Source: Pyxidicoccus fallax (GTDB lineage Bacteria > Myxococcota > Myxococcia > Myxococcales > Myxococcaceae). From it: DNA of 60,778 nucleotides. The notes under the pieces are model-generated. The model ran no database searches and was not told the DNA's origin. It saw only the letters and a list, made by a program, of their open reading frames with translations. The translations under genes and the position numbers were made by a program. The DNA is taken from the NCBI RefSeq assembly GCF_012933655.1, contig NZ_JABBJJ010000030.1, forward strand, positions 1 to 60,778, read 5' to 3'. Of the stretch, positions 56,116 through 60,778 are shown one piece after another (positions within the stretch are counted from its first letter, which is position 1; each line of letters begins with the position of its first letter).

Positions 56116-57405
56116 CTACAGCTCGCCCCGCTCGCGCAGCATGCGCACCACCTCGGTGGACATCACCCGGTGGCCCTCGGCGCTGGGGTGGATGCCGTCC
56201 ACCACCAGCCCCTCGAGGAAGAGGTGCGGGTTGTCCGGCCGGCGCGTCACCGCCTCCAGGTCGATGAGGTCCGTGCCGGTGGCGCCCTGGCGCAGCCACT
56301 CGTTGAACGCCAGCCGCTGCTGCTTCACCACCGTGTAGGGGCTGTGGTTCGACTTCTCCTTGGGCAGCAGCGTGCTCACCCACACCCGGCAGAAGGGCCG
56401 CAGCCGCTCCACCAGGCGCAGCATCCGCGATTGAATCTGCCCCAGCGCGCCGTCGTTGCCCAGGTCATTGGTGCCCAGCAGCACGAGGCAGTCGGTGATG
56501 CCCCGCAGCGTGAGCACCTCGCCGTCCAGCAGCTCCAGCGCGTCGAAGAAGCCCTGGCCGCTGACGCCCGCGTTCACCACCGGCACGCCGAGCTGCGCCT
56601 CCACCAGCGCCGGCCACGCGTTGCGGGTGTCGTTCTTCATGTCGATGTAGCCCTCGGTGATGCTGTCCCCGAGCGCCACGAAGGCCCGCGTCGGGAAGCC
56701 CTCCACGTCCACCGTGGCCACGCCCACGGCGCGCTCGAAGGGCTGGCCTCCGAGGACCTCGGGCACCGCCGAGTGCGTCCCGGTGCGCGCGTAGCTGCCC
56801 GGGAAGGCGTCGATGGCGCTCACCGCCAGCGCGCCCCGCGCCTCGAAGCTGATGGCCAGGTCGTCGCGGAAGGACACCGGGAAGTCCACCGGGTCCGACG
56901 TCACCAGCGTGCGCGCCCCCGTGGAGAAGCCGTCCTTCCCGCCGAAGGTGAGCGGCACCGGCATGGAGGCCAGCGCCCCATCGGTGCCCGCCTTCGCCAC
57001 CGTGGCCCGCTGCACCGTCAGGTTCCCGTCCCCCGAGCGGAACGTGACGCGGATGCGCCCGCCCTCGCGCGCCACCGGCACGCGCATGCGGAACGTCACC
57101 GTGCTCCCCACGCTGTGGGACCAGCGCAGCGCCTGGTGGAAGCCGGGCTGGAAGATGGCGTCCGGCTTCGTCGGTGGAGGCGGCGGGGGCGGCGGCGTGG
57201 GCCGCACCCGGCGTTCATCGTTCAACACCAGCGCCGGAGCCACCTCCAGCGGCGCATCCGGGGCGCTGGCCTCCACCGACGCGGGCGCGCTCGCCTCCGG
57301 AGCAGGTGCCTCCTCCAGGAGTGCCTCGCCGGTGCTGTCCGCACACGCCAGCAGCACACTCCCCGCGCACACCACCACCCCGAGCCACGCTCGCCACACT
57401 CGCAT
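56116..57405 (-). CDS. SGNH/GDSL hydrolase lipoprotein
   Basis: 429 residues from the ATG at 57405. Lipobox LLAC (Cys21), then an Ala/Pro/Glu-rich linker with a run of eight prolines (about residues 72-79). A beta-rich N-terminal domain precedes the C-terminal SGNH hydrolase: GDSITEG (block I, nucleophile Ser), GVSGQG, LGTNDLG (block III) and DGIHPSAEGH (block V with the Asp-His pair). Such enzymes remove acyl or acetyl groups from carbohydrates or lipids. Probably outer-membrane or surface; substrate unknown. Confidence 0.87.
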   Translation of the reverse strand: MRVWRAWLGVVVCAGSVLLACADSTGEALLEEAPAPEASAPASVEASAPDAPLEVAPALVLNDERRVRPTPPPPPPPPTKPDAIFQPGFHQALRWSHSVGSTVTFRMRVPVAREGGRIRVTFRSGDGNLTVQRATVAKAGTDGALASMPVPLTFGGKDGFSTGARTLVTSDPVDFPVSFRDDLAISFEARGALAVSAIDAFPGSYARTGTHSAVPEVLGGQPFERAVGVATVDVEGFPTRAFVALGDSITEGYIDMKNDTRNAWPALVEAQLGVPVVNAGVSGQGFFDALELLDGEVLTLRGITDCLVLLGTNDLGNDGALGQIQSRMLRLVERLRPFCRVWVSTLLPKEKSNHSPYTVVKQQRLAFNEWLRQGATGTDLIDLEAVTRRPDNPHLFLEGLVVDGIHPSAEGHRVMSTEVVRMLRERGEL

Positions 57406-57647
57406 CCGTTCCCCCTTCCCGGCGCTTGAGGATGCGCACCCGGGGGCCGCGTGACGAGTCGGTCGCGGCGCGAGCATGCACTCCCGCGAGAGCGCCTGCC
57501 CGGCTGCCGGCCATGCGACGAAGGGCAACACTTTTCCATCGCGTGCCCACGGATTCTCCAGGCACGCGCCGGCACGACCGTGACGGTGGCGCGCGCGACT
57601 TCCTCAGGGCCTCGCGGGCCCGACGCTGACGAAGCGCGTCGTCCGCC

Positions 57648-59951
57648 TCAGAGATTGAAGCCCACGTTTCCGACGGAGATGCTCGGCCCGAAGATGAAGG
57701 ACCAATTGCTGGAGGGGACGACGGGGTCCAGGTTCGGGTCGCCGCCCGTCCTGCGCTTGATGTCGCCCCGGAACTCGTAGGCCACCCAGGCGTTGGCCCC
57801 CACCGCGGCCCCCGGGCCGATGGGCACGCGCAGGCCCAGCCCCGTGACGACCGCCACCGTGGGCGGGAACTGGATGTCGCCCGACTGCGGCACGAGCCCC
57901 AGCCCCATCAGCCCCAGCTCGATGCCCAGGAGCCGCTCCTGCCCCTCGTTGTTGAGCAGGGCCAGCCGGGACAGGACGCCGAAGTTGATGGCGAGCTGCC
58001 CCGTGGGCACCGTGGCGCGGTAGAGGCCGGCGGGGATGGCCGCCGTCGCGTACAGCCGGAAGAGGCCGCCCTGGATGGTGGCCGTCCACTGCGCGGAGGG
58101 CAGGCCCGTGCGGTCCGTCGTGGCCAGCGCGTAGCGCGCCTCGTCCGCCACGTGGGACACCTGGACGAGGATGCGGTCGTACTGCCCCAGGTTCCCCGGC
58201 ACGGGGATGACGCGCTCGTCCCCCTTGGGGCGCAGGAACATCCGCTGGTCCACGCCGCTCTCCCCGCGCGTGGAGCCATCCGGCCGGGTAACGCTGACGC
58301 GCAGGTGCACCTCCTGGTTGCCCTCCTCGGGCATCAGGCGCTCGCGGTGCACGATGACGCGGCACGTGTTGCGCATCTCGTAGGAGAGCCGGTGCGGCCG
58401 GCTCGGCGCCAGGCTCACGTCCTTCCCGTCCTTGTCCGCGCAGACGAACTCGAACAGCGTGTCCACGCGGGCGGGCACGCTGGCCTCGCGCACCAGCCGC
58501 TGGACGCGCTCGTCGACGAGCGCCAGGTCCGCGGTGGCCAGCTCCCCCGGCAGCGTCGGCAGCTGGTAGCCGAAGCGCAGCGCCACGAAGCCCCCCGCAG
58601 CGGCCTCGCCCTGGATGAGGGTGGTGGATTCCTTCGGGGTGACGCCGTACGCGCCCGGGAGCGCGTGGAGCACGAAGCGTCCCAGGCCCGCCGCGGACGC
58701 CACGTGCACCTCCGCGGGGCGGTTGGTGGGCACGAAGTCGATGGGGCCGTGGCCGGGCAGCTCCAGCACCGCGCGGGGGACGGGCAGGGGCGTCGTCTTC
58801 GCCGTCTCCGAGGCCACCACCGTCCCCTCGTGCCGCGACGTCAGCGCGGTGATGGTGACCTGCTGGTCGGGGGTGCCGCCCGTGCGCAGCAGCACGTGGG
58901 TGCCCTCGGCCGTCTTCAGCACGCGCTCCACGCGGGCGCGCTGGTTGTTGACCGTCCAGATGAGGGTGCGCGAGTCATGCGCGCAGATGGGGTCCAGCCG
59001 CACCACCAGCGCCGAGTCCTCGGCCCCGCGCAGCACCGTGCCCTCCACGGCCGTCAGCGGGCAGGCCAGCACGGGCAGCGTCGCGGAGACGGTCTGCTCC
59101 AGCGCGTCACCCCGGGCGAACAGCACGCGGGGCGTCAGCCGCAGCCGCAGGGAGATGGTGGCGTCCACGCCGGGCACGTTGCGCACGTAGACGACGCCGT
59201 CCCCCACCTCGCAGCGCGCCAGCCCGCACTCCGCGCTGGCAATCGCCTCCGAGTGGCTGACGGACACGGAGCCCGGCCCCTTCGACACGTCGACGCCGTT
59301 GGAGAGCACCAGCGGCTGGGTGAGGATGACGCGGCCGGGACGCAGGCGCATGGCCTCCGCGTCCACCACGTTGCCGTTGGCGTCGTAGGTGGTGACGTCC
59401 GGGCCCCTCCGGCCGTGGGGCGGAATCCAGAAGAGCACCGCGTCCGTGGGCAGGCCCTGCGCCACCGGCACGGCGCAGTCCACCGGCCCCTTGCCCGTGG
59501 AGGGCGTCAGGCAGACGTCCTGTCCCTCCGGGGGACCTCGCGGGGCCTCGCCGCGCGGCGTGCCGGCCCAGGCGATGGCCACGTTGAGGAGGTTCGTCCC
59601 CCGCAGCTCCACGCGCCCGTCGTCCGGGTAGAAGGTGGTGGCCGCCGCGTCGATGCGGGGCAGGGGGCCGGTGGCAATCACCATCACCGTGGCCTCGCTC
59701 TCGGCGCACCGGCCAGGGCTCTCGGCCACCGTCAGCTCCATCACCCGGTCGCCATCGTCCGCCTTCGCGGGCGGCTGGAGGGAGCGCCCGTCGGCCCCCA
59801 GCGTCCAGCCGCCGCGCACCGGCCCGCAGATGACGCCCTTCGGGATGACCTCGACGGGCCGGCCGCCCTCGGGGACCTGGACGACGGGGACGGCGGAGGC
59901 GAGCCCCGAGAGCATCGACACGACGAGGAAGAGGGGGCGTGCGGCGTGCAT
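57648..59951 (-). CDS. large exported protein, possible C-terminal beta-barrel or surface domain
   Basis: 767 residues from the ATG at 59951. Sec signal peptide (AARPLFLVVSMLSGLASA, cleavage near 20). The body is beta-rich with many conserved cysteines in the first 340 residues (for example KGVICGPVRGGWTLG, ECGLARCEVGDG, LACPLTAVEG). The last about 170 residues alternate polar and hydrophobic strands with glycines (GGLFRLYATAAIPAGLYRAT, LGIELGLMGLGL, FIFGPSISVGNVGFNL), like a membrane-associated beta-barrel. No family assigned. Confidence 0.6.
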   Translation of the reverse strand: MHAARPLFLVVSMLSGLASAVPVVQVPEGGRPVEVIPKGVICGPVRGGWTLGADGRSLQPPAKADDGDRVMELTVAESPGRCAESEATVMVIATGPLPRIDAAATTFYPDDGRVELRGTNLLNVAIAWAGTPRGEAPRGPPEGQDVCLTPSTGKGPVDCAVPVAQGLPTDAVLFWIPPHGRRGPDVTTYDANGNVVDAEAMRLRPGRVILTQPLVLSNGVDVSKGPGSVSVSHSEAIASAECGLARCEVGDGVVYVRNVPGVDATISLRLRLTPRVLFARGDALEQTVSATLPVLACPLTAVEGTVLRGAEDSALVVRLDPICAHDSRTLIWTVNNQRARVERVLKTAEGTHVLLRTGGTPDQQVTITALTSRHEGTVVASETAKTTPLPVPRAVLELPGHGPIDFVPTNRPAEVHVASAAGLGRFVLHALPGAYGVTPKESTTLIQGEAAAGGFVALRFGYQLPTLPGELATADLALVDERVQRLVREASVPARVDTLFEFVCADKDGKDVSLAPSRPHRLSYEMRNTCRVIVHRERLMPEEGNQEVHLRVSVTRPDGSTRGESGVDQRMFLRPKGDERVIPVPGNLGQYDRILVQVSHVADEARYALATTDRTGLPSAQWTATIQGGLFRLYATAAIPAGLYRATVPTGQLAINFGVLSRLALLNNEGQERLLGIELGLMGLGLVPQSGDIQFPPTVAVVTGLGLRVPIGPGAAVGANAWVAYEFRGDIKRRTGGDPNLDPVVPSSNWSFIFGPSISVGNVGFNL

Positions 59952-59997
59952 GGCCCCCTTCCCAAACCGGAGGAGCCCGCCACGGTCAAGCACCGTG

Positions 59998-60047
59998 TAC
60001 GGGCATTCCGGGCTCCCTCCGATACGGGCATTCCGGGCTCCCTCCGA
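59998..60047. repeat. two tandem 25-bp repeats
   Basis: A 25-bp unit beginning TACGGGCATTCC is perfectly duplicated at 59998-60022 and 60023-60047, in the gap between the exported-protein gene and the cysteine-rich gene. Confidence 0.9.
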
Positions 60048-60055
60048 AGAGGGAG
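60038..60055 (-). terminator. hairpin after the cysteine-rich protein gene
   Basis: CTCCCTC and GAGGGAG around a CGAA loop (TTCG on the minus strand), 8 bp beyond the stop at 60063. The stable tetraloop stem is typical of terminators, though no T-run follows. Confidence 0.5.
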
Positions 60056-60062
60056 GGCCGCC

Positions 60063-60778
60063 TCAGGAAGGCACGCAGGCACCCACGCCAGGGTTGTTGC
60101 CCACCGTACGGCAGGTGCCGGTGGCGCACGCGGGCGTCCCTCCGGGGCGGCACAGCGGGCGGCACGTCAGCCCGCCGCCCGTGTCCACGCAGGCGCTGCC
60201 CGGCGTGCACTGGTTGCTGAAGTCACACGCCTCGCCCTCGCGCCGGGTGCCCGTGCCCGCGCACACCGGGCCGGACGTGGACGGGTAGCAGCTCAGCGGC
60301 GCCGTGCAGTCCTCGCCGAAGGGGTCGCACTGCCGCGACGGCGGGCCGCACACCAGCGGCAGCTCCGCCGTGCCCTCCAGCCGGAGCACCGTGTTGCACT
60401 CGCCCTGCTCCCCGCACTCGGACGTGGCGTGGCACAGCCGCCGGCAGAAGAAGCCCGTGCCGCCGTCCACCGGCTCGTCCTTGCAGAACAGGCCCTGCTG
60501 GCACGTGTCGTAGGTGAGGCCACCGTCATTGGCCGCCAGCGTGCACGGCGCGCCCTCCTCCGCGGTGCCCGCCTCCACGCACCGGCGCTGCGTGGCGCCG
60601 CCCTGGCCCACGTAGGTGCACCGCTGCCCCTGGGGGCAGTCCTGCCGGACGACATCGCACTCCGCCGCGAAGCACCGGCTGCCCGTGCCGCCGTCCTCCA
60701 GGTCCGCGAAGTGACAGCTCTGCCCCGAGGGGCAGCCCTCCTGTCGCGCCACGTTGCAGGCGAAGTCCGTGCCCGGCC
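60063..60778 (-). CDS. cysteine-rich extracellular protein (N-terminus beyond the window)
   Basis: At least 238 residues; the frame is open to the right edge, so the start and any signal peptide are outside. Repeated cysteine modules of the form C-x(4-6)-C-x(3-6)-C (CDVVRQDCPQGQRCTYVGQG, CRRLCHATSECGEQGEC, CDFSNQCTPGSAC) imply many disulfides and an exported, probably surface-lipoprotein, location. This pattern is frequent in myxobacterial exported proteins of unknown function. The GTG at 60752 is internal. Confidence 0.7.
   Translation of the reverse strand, partial: PGTDFACNVARQEGCPSGQSCHFADLEDGGTGSRCFAAECDVVRQDCPQGQRCTYVGQGGATQRRCVEAGTAEEGAPCTLAANDGGLTYDTCQQGLFCKDEPVDGGTGFFCRRLCHATSECGEQGECNTVLRLEGTAELPLVCGPPSRQCDPFGEDCTAPLSCYPSTSGPVCAGTGTRREGEACDFSNQCTPGSACVDTGGGLTCRPLCRPGGTPACATGTCRTVGNNPGVGACVPS

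Noticed and set aside
60063-60752. Complete gene starting at GTG 60752
   Set aside because: The same cysteine-rich frame continues to the window edge, so the GTG is internal and the gene is partial.

Overview
The window is high-GC (roughly 70%), densely coded DNA. The content points to a myxobacterium of the Myxococcus/Corallococcus/Pyxidicoccus type: many lipoproteins, a DUF2378 (TIGR02265) protein typical of that group, a SitA-like lipoprotein toxin with an apparent immunity partner, an NtrB/NtrC-like pair, and cysteine-rich and repeat-rich surface proteins. No rRNA, tRNA, CRISPR array or intact insertion sequence was seen.

Layout. 1-4.4 kb: an RmlD-like reductase, an Mpo1-like protein, small unknowns, a DUF4291 protein and a YihY/BrkB membrane protein. 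4.6-8.9 kb: a large lipoprotein with seven chitobiase-C-terminal-like repeats, then a small unknown gene bracketed by a perfect 79-bp direct repeat. 8.9-12.9 kb: translation-related genes, namely a YbiT-type ABC-F ATPase divergent from a variant tRNA-guanine transglycosylase that is translationally coupled to an MnmC-like methyltransferase. 12.9-17.2 kb: unknown membrane proteins, an M57 HEIGH protease lipoprotein with seven 132-bp tandem repeats, and a broken SufS-like gene. 17.4-29.5 kb: a GlsB/YeaQ protein, two alpha/beta hydrolases, a Pal-like lipoprotein, an NtrBC-like two-component pair divergent from an orphan kinase, DUF3014 and DUF2378 proteins, and a divergent LysR/NmrA pair.

29.5-33.6 kb is the most foreign-looking part. 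It is a visibly lower-GC island with the gene order radical SAM, phosphoribosyltransferase, processive GT2 glycosyltransferase, followed by a possible 54-codon ORF and preceded by about 1 kb without a convincing gene. It is the best candidate here for an undescribed pathway; its chemistry cannot be deduced from the sequence alone.

33.6-39.6 kb: a siderophore-interacting flavoprotein, a Pat-type CoA-ligase/GNAT fusion, the SitA-like toxin with its downstream partner, and an antitoxin-like small protein. 39.8-45.4 kb: a compact cyanophycin module. CphA makes the polymer, an IadA-like amidohydrolase with altered active-site residues and a cyanophycinase are translationally linked to it, and a second cyanophycinase converges from the other strand behind a paired inverted repeat.

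45.5-60.8 kb: a DUF4142 lipoprotein, a Ski2-like helicase, a 912-residue effector-like protein with a possible papain-like domain, PEP carboxylase, a cold-shock-fold-like protein, an SGNH hydrolase lipoprotein, a large exported protein and the end of a cysteine-rich protein that runs off the window.
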